From the NCBI GenBank assembly GCA_964615765.1, contig CAZTQN010000004.1, positions 139,203 to 203,202 on the forward strand: a stretch of DNA of 64,000 bases, given 5' to 3'. The position numbers and the translations under genes were made by a program. Of this stretch, positions 52,040 through 61,271 are shown piece by piece. Position 1 is the first letter of the stretch, and every line of letters starts with the position of its first letter. Below the pieces are notes generated by a model. That model saw only the letters and a program-made list of their open reading frames with translations, had not been told where the DNA came from and ran no database searches. The stretch comes from CAZTQN01 sp964615765 (GTDB taxonomy: Bacteria; Planctomycetota; Phycisphaerae; Phycisphaerales; UBA1924).

Positions 52040-53155
52040 TCAGAGGGCGGAGGTGGGGACGGCGGTGAAGGCGAGGTCTGTTTCGGCGATGCGAGCGGGT
52101 TCGGCGAGCAGGTCGAACGCGAGCGCGGCGATCATGGCGCCGTTATCGAGGCAGTATTCGAGCGGCGGGAGGAAGAGTTCGAGATTGGCGGCGGCGGCGA
52201 ACGCGATGAGGCGGGCGCGGAGGAGGGAGTTGGCGGAGACGCCGCCGCCCACGGTGAGGGCGCGGACGGCGGGAAACTGCGCGCGGGCGCGGTCGAGTTT
52301 GAGGAGGATGGTGTCGACGGCGGCGTGCTGGAAAGTGGCGGCGACGGTGGGCGCGTCGAAGGTGGGCGCGGGAGGCTCGTTGCGTTTTTCGCGTTTGGTG
52401 CGTACCCAGTCGCTCTCGGGCACGCCGCGGAAGGCGTAGAGGGCGGCGGTCTTGAGGCCGCTGAAGGAAAAGTCGAGGCTGTCGGGGGCGATGCGCGCGA
52501 GCGGGAAGCCGGGGGAGAGGGGCGTGGCGGTTTGCGCGAGGCGGTCGAGGTTGGGCCCGCCGGGGAAGGGAAGGTTGAGCGTGGCGGCGACTTTGTCGAA
52601 GGCTTCGCCGATGGCGTCGTCGATGGTGGCGCCGAGGCGGCGGAGGGGTGTGGGGCTGTCGAGCAGATAGAGCGACGTGTGCCCGCCGGAGACAACCAGG
52701 CCCAGGGCGGGGAAGGGGATGGGGCGCGGCGGGTGGTTCGGTGTGCTGAGGCGGCCGGCGACGAGGTGGGCGTGGACGTGATCGACGGGGACGACGGGAA
52801 CGGGACGGGCACGTGCGGAGCGGAGGCCGAAGGCGAGGGCCTTAGCGCCGGCGACGCCGACCAGGAGCGAGCCGATGAGCCCGGGGCGGTTGCCGACGGC
52901 GACGGCGTCGAGGTCGTCGAGCGTGATGTTGGCGGCGGCGAGGGCGGCGCGGACGACGGGGACGAGGCGTTCGGCGTGAGCGCGGCTGGCGATCTCGGGA
53001 ACGACGCCGCGGTATTCGGCGTGGAGGTCGTGCTGGCTGGCGATGATGTTGCTGCGGACGCGGCAGCCGTCTTCGACGACGGCGGCGGCGGTTTCGTCGC
53101 AGGAGGTTTCGATGCCGAGGATGAGGCGACGCGCGGGCACGGGCGCGAGGGTCAC
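52040..53155 (-). CDS. tsaD: tRNA threonylcarbamoyladenosine synthase subunit TsaD
   Basis: This is a 371-residue ASKHA-fold enzyme that adds threonylcarbamoyl to A37 of tRNAs reading ANN codons. It has LGIETSCDETAAAVV (ATP loop), the metal-binding pair in DHVHAHLVAG, LVVSGGHTSL, DDAIGEAFDKVA, FSFSGLKTA and VGGGVSANSLLR. The start overlaps the stop of the upstream protease gene by four bases. Confidence 0.96.
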   Translation of the reverse strand: MTLAPVPARRLILGIETSCDETAAAVVEDGCRVRSNIIASQHDLHAEYRGVVPEIASRAHAERLVPVVRAALAAANITLDDLDAVAVGNRPGLIGSLLVGVAGAKALAFGLRSARARPVPVVPVDHVHAHLVAGRLSTPNHPPRPIPFPALGLVVSGGHTSLYLLDSPTPLRRLGATIDDAIGEAFDKVAATLNLPFPGGPNLDRLAQTATPLSPGFPLARIAPDSLDFSFSGLKTAALYAFRGVPESDWVRTKREKRNEPPAPTFDAPTVAATFQHAAVDTILLKLDRARAQFPAVRALTVGGGVSANSLLRARLIAFAAAANLELFLPPLEYCLDNGAMIAALAFDLLAEPARIAETDLAFTAVPTSAL

Positions 53156-54927
53156 GGCGCGGGCTCGCTGGAGGCGGGGGCGGGCGCGGTTGATTCGGCG
53201 GGGGCGGTTGGTTCGGCGGAAGTGGGCGGCTCGGGGTCGAGGTCGGCGATTTCGAGCCAGCGTTCGAGATCGCGCCCGGTGATGGCGAGGCGGGCGATGG
53301 GCGCGCCGGATTTGTCGGTGACGACGACGCGGCCGCCGGTGAGGTCGAGCGTGTCGGGCCAGAGGTCCTTGCGCGGGGGCTGCTTGCCGGTGGCGGCAAG
53401 GGTTTCAAGGGTTTCGATGCGCTGCTCGAGGCGGGCGAAGTCTCGGCTGAGGCGGGCGCGGGCTCGCTCGAGGGCGGTGAGTTCGGACTGGGCGATGCGG
53501 GCGTGCTCGTCCTTGCCTTCGCTGATCGGGACCCACTGCCCGCCGGCGATGCGGCGCGAGATGGCGTCGACGGCGGCGGCGAGCTGCTTGTCCTTGGCGG
53601 TGGTGCGGATCCACTCCGGGTCGGTCCAGCGCTGCTCGGCGTAGTCGGCGGGGACGACGTTGCGGTTGAGGATGTCCTGATCGCGGCGGTGGAGGATCCA
53701 GGCGACGAGTTCCTGCTCGGTCATGGGAACGAAGAAGCCGGGCGTGGGGTCGACGCCCCACTGCGCGGAGTCGTCGACGCGCTGGATGAGGCGGCCGGAG
53801 GGGAGGTAGTAGCGCTGCGTGGTGAACTTGACCTGGCTGCGCGGATCGGCGGGGAGCGGGAGGACGGTCTGGACGAGGCCCTTGCCGAAGGAGCGCTGGC
53901 CCAGGACGACGGCGCGGGAGTGATCGGAGAGAGCGCCGGCGATGATCTCGCTGGCGCTGGCGGATTGGCCGTTGACGAGGACGACGATGGGGAAGTTGGG
54001 GAGGTCGTCGCCGGGGTTGCCGGAGAAGACGTGCTCGTCGGCGCCGTCGCGGCCGCGGACGGAGAGGATGACCTGATCGCCGAGGAACATGTCGGCGATC
54101 TCAAGGGCGGCTTCGAGGAAGCCGCCGGGGTTGCCACGGAGGTCGATGATGAGTCCGGAGAGATCTCCGGCGGCGGCGCGGGCCTCGCCCAAGGCCTGCG
54201 CGAACTCATGCGGGGAGGAGGGTGTGAACTGGCTGAGGCGGACGTACGCGACGCGGGCGGCGGGGTCGAGGAGGTAATCCCAGTGGCCCGTGCCGTCGGG
54301 GAGGCGGCGGAAGCCGCGGACGGAGCGGCTGACGATCTTCTCGCGCTGGATGGTGAAGGTGAGTTCCTGGGCGTCGCGCTGGACGGCGATAGTGACGGCG
54401 GTGCCGGGGAGGCCGGTGAGGCGCTTGATGCAGTCGTCGACGGAGACGCCGAAGGTGGACTGGTCGTCGATCTTGGTGATGCGGTCGTTCGCGAGGATGC
54501 CGGCGCGGAAGGCGGGGGAATCTTCGAGGGGGGAGACGACGGTGAGCCAGCCGTCGCGGATCTCGACCTGGCAGCCGATGCCGACGTACTCGCCGGTCAT
54601 CTGCTTGGTGAACTCTTCGCGGTCGGCGCCGGGGATGAACTCGGCGTAGGGGTCGTTGAGGGCTTCGAGCATGCCGCTGACGGCGCCGGCGGCGAGCTTG
54701 TCCTCGTCGGGCTTGTCGACGTGTCGGAGGGAGATGAGGCGGTGGACCTGCTGGACGGTGTCTTCGAGGGAGAGGTTGGCGCCGCGGCCGGCCCAGGACT
54801 GGATGGCGGCGATGGTCGTCGGCAGCCGGGCGATGAACGCGCCGGTGAGGAACAGGAGCACGAACGTCCACAGGCGGGCCCGACGGCGGGAGCGGTCGAT
54901 GGCGTGCTGAGTGAAGTGAAGTGTCAT
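53152..54927 (-). CDS. C-terminal processing peptidase (S41) with PDZ domain
   Basis: This is a 591-residue protease with an N-terminal membrane anchor (TFVLLFLTGAFIARLP), so it is periplasmic. A PDZ domain (about 115-195, GIGCQVEIRDGWLTVVSPLEDSPAFRAG) comes before the S41 domain with the Ser-Lys dyad in VNGQSASASEI and GQRSFGKGLVQ. The C-terminal 200 residues include a coiled coil (ARARLSRDFARLEQRIETLE) and a Pro/Ala/Glu tail. It is the first gene of the ctp-tsaD-RF-like operon. Confidence 0.93.
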   Translation of the reverse strand: MTLHFTQHAIDRSRRRARLWTFVLLFLTGAFIARLPTTIAAIQSWAGRGANLSLEDTVQQVHRLISLRHVDKPDEDKLAAGAVSGMLEALNDPYAEFIPGADREEFTKQMTGEYVGIGCQVEIRDGWLTVVSPLEDSPAFRAGILANDRITKIDDQSTFGVSVDDCIKRLTGLPGTAVTIAVQRDAQELTFTIQREKIVSRSVRGFRRLPDGTGHWDYLLDPAARVAYVRLSQFTPSSPHEFAQALGEARAAAGDLSGLIIDLRGNPGGFLEAALEIADMFLGDQVILSVRGRDGADEHVFSGNPGDDLPNFPIVVLVNGQSASASEIIAGALSDHSRAVVLGQRSFGKGLVQTVLPLPADPRSQVKFTTQRYYLPSGRLIQRVDDSAQWGVDPTPGFFVPMTEQELVAWILHRRDQDILNRNVVPADYAEQRWTDPEWIRTTAKDKQLAAAVDAISRRIAGGQWVPISEGKDEHARIAQSELTALERARARLSRDFARLEQRIETLETLAATGKQPPRKDLWPDTLDLTGGRVVVTDKSGAPIARLAITGRDLERWLEIADLDPEPPTSAEPTAPAESTAPAPASSEPAP

Positions 54928-55040
54928 CGGGGCAATGGTAGAGAGGGAGCGGCAGCCCGCCGCCCGCGGGGGAAGTGGTGGGAAAGCGGGGGCGGCGCGG
55001 GCGGGGGTGGTGGGCAGGACCGCTATGATTGCGGGAACAC

Positions 55041-56486
55041 ATGCCCCTTCCCAAAGAACGCGATTCCATCACGCTGCAATCGGACCGGGCGATTCTGGCG
55101 GCGGTCCGTCTGCCGGACTCGGTGTACGACCAGACCAACCCGTTCGGCGAACTTCGCGCGCTCGCAGAGCAGGCCGGGGCGGTGGTTGTCGGCGAGGTTG
55201 AGCAGCGGAAGCAGAAGCCCGAAGCGGCGACGTACATGGGCGCGGGCAAGATCGAGGAGATCCGCGACCTGTGCGTGGCGCTGAACGCGACGACGGTGAT
55301 CTTCGATCACGACCTCAGCCCGCGGCAGATCGCGAACATCGAGGAAGTGATCGGCAAGAAGATCGTGGACCGGTCTGAGTTGATCCTGGACATCTTCGCC
55401 GCCCGCGCGACGACGCACGAGGCGAAACTCGCGGTGGAACTGGCGCAGCTGCAGTACACCTACCCGCGGCTCAGGGCGATGTGGGACCACCTGGAGCGCA
55501 TCGTGGGCGCGGGCGGGATCGGCGGGATCGGGACGCGCGGGCCGGGGGAGCAGCAGCTGGAAATCGACCGGCGACTGGCGCAGCGCCGGCGGCTGGAACT
55601 GGAGCGGCGGCTGGCGGACATCCACGAGCGCAAGCGGCGCATGGTGCGCGAGCGCAAGAAGGATCACTTCACCGTCGGGATTGTCGGGTACACCAACGCG
55701 GGCAAGAGCACGCTGTTCAACGCGCTGACGGCCGGCGGGGCGTACGCCGACGATCGCGTGTTCGCGACGCTGGTGACGCGCACGCGCGACTGGAACCTGG
55801 GGGGCGGGGTGTCGGTGATGCTGTCGGACACGGTCGGGTTCGTGCGCGATCTGCCGCACCATCTGATCGCGTCGTTCCGGGCGACGCTGGAAGAGGCGAC
55901 GCACGCGGACATCCTGCTGATCGCGCTGGACGTCTCGGACCCCGCGGCGGAGCTGCAGTACAACACAGTGGTGAAGACGCTCGACGAGTTGGAGTCCGAG
56001 GTGTTCGAGGAAGAGCAGGCGGAGGGAAACGTGCCGACGGCGCACGCGCGCGGCGAGACGGATGGGTGGCGGCCGCCGACGCGGATCGTGCTGCTGAACA
56101 AGACGGATCGCCTGACGGACAACCGGGACCTCTTGGTGTGGCAGCAGCGGGTCCCGGGTTCGATCGCGATCTCGGCGCGGGAGATCGCGGACAACCCGCT
56201 GGAGCCGTGGCGCGGGCTGGGGTATTCGGAGTTGACGGCCCGCGTACTGGAGGCGGCCCAGCAGGGCGAGGTCGAGGTCGAGATCACGGCGCCGCTGTCG
56301 GCGAGCAAGGTCATCGACCGGCTGGAGAAGCGGTCGGTCGTGCTGGACCGGGCGTACGACGACGGGGGGAAGCACGTGACGATGCGCGTGCGTATCGGAC
56401 GTCGGCAGCTCGACCAGCTCCGCTCGACGTTCCCGGGGCTGGACGTGCGGGCGGACGGGCCGGGCGTCGTGGGTTCCGGCGGGTAA
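55041..56486 (+). CDS. hflX: GTPase HflX
   Basis: This is a 481-residue ribosome-associated GTPase that splits stalled ribosomes. The N-terminal domain (AVRLPDSVYDQTN to RIVGAGGIGGIGTRGPGE) is followed by a coiled helix (RRLELERRLADIHERKRRM) and the G domain with GYTNAGKST, DTVGFVRDLPHHLIASF and NKTDRL. A C-terminal extra domain follows. I chose the ATG at 55041, four codons past a possible TTG. Divergent from the S41 peptidase gene, 113 bases apart. Confidence 0.95.
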   Translation: MPLPKERDSITLQSDRAILAAVRLPDSVYDQTNPFGELRALAEQAGAVVVGEVEQRKQKPEAATYMGAGKIEEIRDLCVALNATTVIFDHDLSPRQIANIEEVIGKKIVDRSELILDIFAARATTHEAKLAVELAQLQYTYPRLRAMWDHLERIVGAGGIGGIGTRGPGEQQLEIDRRLAQRRRLELERRLADIHERKRRMVRERKKDHFTVGIVGYTNAGKSTLFNALTAGGAYADDRVFATLVTRTRDWNLGGGVSVMLSDTVGFVRDLPHHLIASFRATLEEATHADILLIALDVSDPAAELQYNTVVKTLDELESEVFEEEQAEGNVPTAHARGETDGWRPPTRIVLLNKTDRLTDNRDLLVWQQRVPGSIAISAREIADNPLEPWRGLGYSELTARVLEAAQQGEVEVEITAPLSASKVIDRLEKRSVVLDRAYDDGGKHVTMRVRIGRRQLDQLRSTFPGLDVRADGPGVVGSGG

Positions 56487-56576
56487 ATCCGGACCTTGGC
56501 GGGCGCGGCGTCGGCACTGGACAACGCGCCGGAACCTGCGGATACTCTTGGCCCGAGGCGCAGCGGCCTCGTGATT

Positions 56577-56648
56577 GCCACCTTAGCTCAGCGGTAGAGC
56601 GACGCTTTCGTAAAGCGTAGGTCCAGGGTTCAAATCCCTGAGGTGGCT
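56577..56648 (+). tRNA. tRNA-Thr (anticodon CGT)
   Basis: This is a 72-base cloverleaf: acceptor GCCACCT / AGGTGGC, D arm with AGCTCAGCGGTAGAGC, anticodon stem ACGCT / AGCGT with loop TTCGTAA (anticodon CGT, reading ACG), and T arm CAGGG-TTCAAAT-CCCTG. CCA is not encoded; a run of six T follows and may serve as terminator. Confidence 0.95.
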
Positions 56649-56709
56649 TTTTTGAAGGGGTTAGAGGTCAGGGGACAGGGAGAGGGGACGGGGGACAGGG
56701 GACGCGAGC

Positions 56710-58014
56710 GTGGACATCGCGGTCGTTGGGGCTGGGGCGGCGGGGTTGTTTGCCGCGATCTGGGCGGGGCGGACGGTGCGGGACGCGGGCGCGGGTGGGC
56801 GCGCGGTGCGGGTCGTGGCGCTCGATGGGGCGCGGACGCTCGGGGCGAAGATCCTCGTCGCCGGCGGCGGGCGGTGCAATGTCACGCACCACCATGTTGA
56901 TGAGACGGCGTACGCAGGGTCGTCGCGCAACGCGATCAAGAACGTGCTGCGCCAGTTCGGGGTTGACCAGACGGTCGCGTTCTTCCGCGAGCGCGGCGTA
57001 GAGCTCAAGCGCGAGGACACCGGCAAGCTGTTCCCGACGAGCGACGACGCCCGCACGGTGCTGTCGGCGCTCATCAGCAGTGCGCGCGACGCCGGCGTGG
57101 AACTCGTGCACCCGTGGCGCGTCGAGCGCATCGAGCGGGCGGCGGACGGCGCGGGGTTTGTCATCACGCGGCGCGCGGACAGCGCGGCGGGCGATGGTGC
57201 GATAGGGAAGGTGGAGACGATGCTCGCGCGGCGGGTGATCCTCGCGACCGGCGGCTTGTCCTTGCCCAAGACGGGGTCGGACGGGCACGGGCATGTGATC
57301 GCGCGATCGCTCGGGCACACGATCACGCCGTCGGTGTTTCCGGCGCTGGTGCCGCTGACGGTGGATCGCGCGGCGACGTTCATCCCGGAACTGTCCGGGC
57401 TGACGATCGAGGCGACGGTGCAGGTGTGTTCGTCGACGGGGAAGAAGGTCGCGGAGTTCACCAACTCGACACTGATGACGCACTTCGGGCTGTCGGGGCC
57501 GGGCGTGCTGGATGTGTCGCGGTACTACACCGACGCGCGCCGGAGCGATCCCGGCGTGCGGCTGACCTTGAACCTCACGCCGGGGAAGACGTTCGAAGAG
57601 GTGGAGCAGGCGCTGACGTCGGCGGGGCGGGTGAGCGTGATGAAGGTGATGACGGCGTGGATGCCGGAGCGGCTGGCGCGGGCCGTGTGCGGGCAGTGCC
57701 GCGTCGACGCGGGGACGATGCTGGCGAATCTGCGGCGCGAGGAGCGGCGGACGCTGGCGCACGCGATCACGCGGCTGGAGGTGCCGATCACCGGCGATCG
57801 CGGGTACACGCACGCGGAAGTGACGGCAGGGGGCGTGCCGCTGAGCGAGGTGCACCTGGCGACGATGGCGTCGCGCGTGGTCGACGGGCTGCACCTGTGC
57901 GGCGAGATCTGCGATGTTGACGGGCGGATCGGCGGGTTCAACTTCCAGTGGGCGTGGGCGAGCGGGTACGTCGCGGGCGTGAGCGCGGCGCGGGCGGCGC
58001 TCGGGGGCGGTTAA
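56710..58014 (+). CDS. NAD(P)/FAD-dependent oxidoreductase (HI0933/BaiN family)
   Basis: This is a 434-residue flavoprotein with FAD-binding GAGAAGLFAAIWAGR (7-21), the family motif LGAKILVAGGGRCNVTH near 42, the middle cap domain, LATGGLSLPKTGSDGHGH, and the C-terminal LHLCGEICDVDGRIGGFNFQWAWASG. Family members are probable reductases of unknown substrate. The start is GTG. The stop overlaps the stop of the convergent gene by four bases (TTAA). Confidence 0.92.
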   Translation: MDIAVVGAGAAGLFAAIWAGRTVRDAGAGGRAVRVVALDGARTLGAKILVAGGGRCNVTHHHVDETAYAGSSRNAIKNVLRQFGVDQTVAFFRERGVELKREDTGKLFPTSDDARTVLSALISSARDAGVELVHPWRVERIERAADGAGFVITRRADSAAGDGAIGKVETMLARRVILATGGLSLPKTGSDGHGHVIARSLGHTITPSVFPALVPLTVDRAATFIPELSGLTIEATVQVCSSTGKKVAEFTNSTLMTHFGLSGPGVLDVSRYYTDARRSDPGVRLTLNLTPGKTFEEVEQALTSAGRVSVMKVMTAWMPERLARAVCGQCRVDAGTMLANLRREERRTLAHAITRLEVPITGDRGYTHAEVTAGGVPLSEVHLATMASRVVDGLHLCGEICDVDGRIGGFNFQWAWASGYVAGVSAARAALGGG

Positions 58015-58397
58015 CGCGGGTGCGCGATGCGGATCGGGCCGCGGGCGGTGGATGGGTCGACGTCGCGCCCGGCCTGGGTGATACGGACCTTGTCGAGGGC
58101 GACGAGGCGGCGGGCGGCGGCCCGCGCGGGCTCCATCAGCGTTTCCCAATCCTCGCCGATGGTCAGCGCGACGGCGCGGGCGGCTTCGGACGGGCAGATG
58201 GTTGAGGATGATGCGCGGGCGGCGAGCAGGTCGAGGATGGCCTGTTCGAGGCGGTGATCGGTGTCGGTGGGGCGCTGGCGCCGGCAGCGGTCGGAGCAGT
58301 ACTTGACGTTGTCCCAATCGCGTTCCCACTTCTTGCGCCACTGGATGTCGCGGCCGCAGGCGAGGCAGGGCTTGATGGGACGCTCGGGCATCGTCAT
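58011..58397 (-). CDS. DUF2256-DUF3253 protein
   Basis: This is a 128-residue protein. Residues 8-45 hold a small zinc-ribbon-like part (CLACGRDIQWRKKWERDWD, KYCSDRCR) with four Cys, typical of DUF2256. The rest (LEQAILDLLAARASSSTICPSEAARAV ... GPIRIA) matches DUF3253, a winged-helix-like domain. The two domains are known in fusion but without assigned function. Start 58397 or two codons later. Confidence 0.85.
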   Translation of the reverse strand: MTMPERPIKPCLACGRDIQWRKKWERDWDNVKYCSDRCRRQRPTDTDHRLEQAILDLLAARASSSTICPSEAARAVALTIGEDWETLMEPARAAARRLVALDKVRITQAGRDVDPSTARGPIRIAHPR

Positions 58398-58449
58398 GGG
58401 GTTCGCCGCGGGGCAGGCGCGGGATGCGTCGGGCGGGGAGAACGCCGAT

Positions 58450-58550
58450 CCCACGCGGAGCGTGGGGGTACCCGGGGGCAGGGGTAAGAGGTCAGGGGTG
58501 AGGGGCGAGGGATGGACGGAAGAGAGCCCACGCGGAGCGTGGGGGTACCC
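58450..58550. repeat. Two family A hairpin repeats upstream of the symporter
   Basis: CCCACGCGGAGCGTGGGGG plus GTACCCGGG occurs at 58450-58473 and again at 58527-58550, 77 bases apart. They lie between divergent genes, right before the symporter start at 58579, and may be part of its leader. Confidence 0.75.
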
Positions 58551-58578
58551 GGGAGCGCGGCGCGGTACACTGGCGGTC

Positions 58579-59940
58579 GTGCGGAACGTGTGGCCGATTG
58601 TCGTGGCGCTGGTGCTGGGGGTGGCTGTCGGCCTGGCTATCAACGCGCTGTGGACGCCGGGGACGTGGGCCCGGATGGGCGTGAACGACGCGGCTGCGTT
58701 TTTGAGCGGGAATGCGAGCGCGGCGAATCAGCCGAGCGTGGCGGCGCACGCGGCGAAGTTTCTCGCCGACGGGACGGAGTTTGTCGGGCAGTTGTTCGTG
58801 CGGGCGCTGCGGGTGGCGGCGGTGCCGATCGTGCTGTTCTCGGTCGTGCTGGGCGTGGCCGGGCTGGGGAACCCGAGGCATCTGGGGTCGGTCGGGGTTC
58901 GCACGCTGGTGCTGTATGTGGTAACGACGCTGATCGCCGCGGCGATGGGGCTGACGATCGCGAACGTCGTGCGGCCCGGGGCGCTGGTGCCGGCGGAGAC
59001 GAGCGCGGGGCTGCTCGCACAGAGCCCGGCGAACATGGAGGGGATGATCGCGGCGGCGTCGCAGACGCGGACGTTCTGGCAGCATCTTCTGGCGATGGTG
59101 CCGACCAATCCGTTTGATGCGTTGGCGCGCGGGGACATGCTGCAGGTGATCGTGCTGGCGGTGGTGGCGGGCGGGCTGTTGGTGAGTTTGCCGACCAGCC
59201 GCGCCAAGCCGGTGCTGGACGTGACCGATGCGCTGAACGAGGTCACGGGGAAACTCGTGACGCTGGTGATGCGGGCGGCGCCGGTGGCGGTGTTCTGCCT
59301 GGTAGCGCCGGTGGTGGCGAAGATGGGGGCGAGCGTGCTGACGGCGCTAAGCGCGTACGTCGCGTGCGTCGTCGGCGGGCTGGCGCTGGTGCTGGGCGTG
59401 GTGTACGGGCCGTTGGTGTGGGGGCTGGGGCGGATGGCGCCGACGGCGTTTTACAAGGGGATGTCGCCGGCGATGCTCGTGGCGTTCACGACGTCGAGCT
59501 CGAACGCGACGTTGCCGGTGACGATGTCGTGCGTGACGGAGCGGCTGAAGGTGCCGGCGCGATTGGCGGGGTTCGTGCTGCCGATCGGCGCGACGGTGAA
59601 CATGAACGGGACGGCGCTGTACCAAGGCGTGGCGGCGGTGTTCATCGCGCAGGCGATGGGGGTGCAGCTGAGCGTCGCGAGCCAGGTGTCGATCGTGGCC
59701 CTGGCGACGCTGTCAGCGGTCGGCACGCCGGGCATCCCGGGCGGGAGCCTGGTGTTCCTGGTGATGGTGCTGCAGAGCGTGGGCGTGCCGGCGGAGGGGC
59801 TGGCATTGATTCTGGGCGTGGACCGGCTGCTGGACATGAGCCGGACGGTGGTGAACGTGACGGGGGATGCGGCGGTGGCGGTCGCCGTGGCGCGGATGGA
59901 TCGCGGGGCCAGCGGGGAGCCGCGGGCGAGTGAGGCGTGA
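58579..59940 (+). CDS. Dicarboxylate/amino acid:cation symporter
   Basis: This is a 453-residue membrane protein of the DAACS (GltP/DctA) family with eight helices and two hairpins. Family motifs are present: the Ser-rich hairpin 1 FTTSSSNATLPVT, the ion/substrate loop GATVNMNGTALYQG, the hairpin 2 VGTPGIPGGSL, and DRLLDMSRTVVNVTGD. It takes up glutamate, aspartate or C4-dicarboxylates with sodium or protons. I start it at the GTG at 58579 (RNVWPIVVALVLG). Confidence 0.94.
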   Translation: MRNVWPIVVALVLGVAVGLAINALWTPGTWARMGVNDAAAFLSGNASAANQPSVAAHAAKFLADGTEFVGQLFVRALRVAAVPIVLFSVVLGVAGLGNPRHLGSVGVRTLVLYVVTTLIAAAMGLTIANVVRPGALVPAETSAGLLAQSPANMEGMIAAASQTRTFWQHLLAMVPTNPFDALARGDMLQVIVLAVVAGGLLVSLPTSRAKPVLDVTDALNEVTGKLVTLVMRAAPVAVFCLVAPVVAKMGASVLTALSAYVACVVGGLALVLGVVYGPLVWGLGRMAPTAFYKGMSPAMLVAFTTSSSNATLPVTMSCVTERLKVPARLAGFVLPIGATVNMNGTALYQGVAAVFIAQAMGVQLSVASQVSIVALATLSAVGTPGIPGGSLVFLVMVLQSVGVPAEGLALILGVDRLLDMSRTVVNVTGDAAVAVAVARMDRGASGEPRASEA

Positions 59941-59984
59941 TTACGCGGGACGGCTGATCGGGTCGCGCTGTTGGACCGCGGTAA

Positions 59985-60968
59985 CTACGGGCGCGGGCCG
60001 GAGCCCGGCGTGCCCCCCCCCCCCCCCCCACCACCGCCGCCTGTGGTGCTGCCGGGGGTGACGGCGCTGACGGGGTCGGTCGCGAAGCCGTCGATGCGGG
60101 CGAGGGACGAGCTGGTGCTGAGGCTGACGTAGCGCTTGCCGCCGGCGGTGCGGACGGTCGAGGGCCAGTAGGAGTAGCCGTTGATCTGGCGGTGCATGTA
60201 GTCGGGGGCGTTGATGAGCAGGGTGTTGTTGAAGGCGCGGATGGTGCCGCCTTCGCCGCCGGTGTCGACCCACTGGTCGGTTTCGACGGTCTGCTGGATG
60301 AGGTCGATGAGGTCGCGCGTGCGGCGTTCGCGTTCTTGACGGACATCTTCCTGGGTGCGCTGGTTGTTGTCCTGATCGTTGGTGAAGGGGCTCTGGCCGC
60401 TGCCGCCGCCGCCGGATTGCTGAAGGACGCTGGAGAGATCGATCTGCGGGACCTCGGGGTAGTTGGGGATGATCATCAGCAGGTCGTGGATGTCGTAGAT
60501 GACCAGGCGCTTGTTGCGGTTGAGGGCTTCCTTCGGGCCGAACTCCATGGCGCCGTGCTCGGTCATCTGCCAGGTGTTCTGGCCGACGTCGGTCTGGGCT
60601 TTGGTGAGGACGGCTTCGAGGACGTTGAGGGCCGGGCGCTCGGTGACGTTGATGGTGATGAGGCGTTCTTTGTCGAGGCCGGCGCTGTTGGAGGCGTCCT
60701 GCCAGATGGGCTCGAGCTCGGCCTGGGTGACGGTCTGGATGAAGGCGATGACTTCTTCGAGGCGCTGCTCGCGCACGTTCAGGCTCAGCGGGCGCATCAT
60801 GCGGGCGAGCGTTTGGCGCTGCGGGCTGCGGGCGGTGGGCGCGGCGGCTTGCGGGGCGGCCGCGGCACCGGTGCTGGCCGGCGGGGTCGACTGAGCCGTG
60901 GCCAGACCCGCCGAGGCGGCGAGGGCGAGGCCGGAGACGATCGACAACGCGGCGGTGCGGCTGAGCAT
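59985..60968 (-). CDS. Secreted protein with secretin-N-like domain
   Basis: This is a 327-residue exported protein with a signal peptide (AALSIVSGLALAASAGLATA). Residues 55-140 resemble a secretin/TonB N-terminal (STN) domain (LSLNVREQRLEEVIAFIQTV ... LITINVTERPALNVLEAVL). Then come RLVIYDIHDLL, a Gln/Asn/Gly-rich linker, and another small domain (ERRTRDLIDLIQQTVETDQWVD ... NNTLLINAPDYMHRQI) with the fold expected of secretin N1 repeats. There is no secretin pore domain. The protein ends in a run of ten glycines from a poly-C tract (60015-60030). Planctomycetes have many such proteins of unknown role. Confidence 0.75.
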   Translation of the reverse strand: MLSRTAALSIVSGLALAASAGLATAQSTPPASTGAAAAPQAAAPTARSPQRQTLARMMRPLSLNVREQRLEEVIAFIQTVTQAELEPIWQDASNSAGLDKERLITINVTERPALNVLEAVLTKAQTDVGQNTWQMTEHGAMEFGPKEALNRNKRLVIYDIHDLLMIIPNYPEVPQIDLSSVLQQSGGGGSGQSPFTNDQDNNQRTQEDVRQERERRTRDLIDLIQQTVETDQWVDTGGEGGTIRAFNNTLLINAPDYMHRQINGYSYWPSTVRTAGGKRYVSLSTSSSLARIDGFATDPVSAVTPGSTTGGGGGGGGGGTPGSGPRP

Positions 60969-61271
60969 GTGCGAGGCCCCTGATACGCGATCACTCGGAG
61001 GAGCAGTCACCCTGAGAACGCGGTTCGCGGGGGGGACTCCCCCGGTTCGCCCGCGCTGCCTCCCCGCCTCTCTTTTCGACGCGCCGACGGGGTGTTTGTT
61101 CACCCGTCGGCGGAATTTCCCGGACGCCGGGACAGGGATAGGCATGACTGTCATGGTCGGACGGCGGGTGTTCGGAACCGGTGCGTGGGATGGTGCGGAC
61201 CGAGGGAGGCCGTTCTGGCCGAGACTGATCGTGGTGGTTGCGGTGTGGGGAGGGCGAGCAGGAGGTGCCGC
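60969..61271. other. Divergent intergenic region with two hairpins
   Basis: Between the secretin-like and carboxypeptidase genes there is a 5-6-bp GC hairpin near 61029-61045 and a stronger one at 61082-61113 (CGCCGACGGGG / CCCGTCGGCG with a TTTGTT loop). Neither is followed by a T-run. No promoter boxes are clear. Confidence 0.45.
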
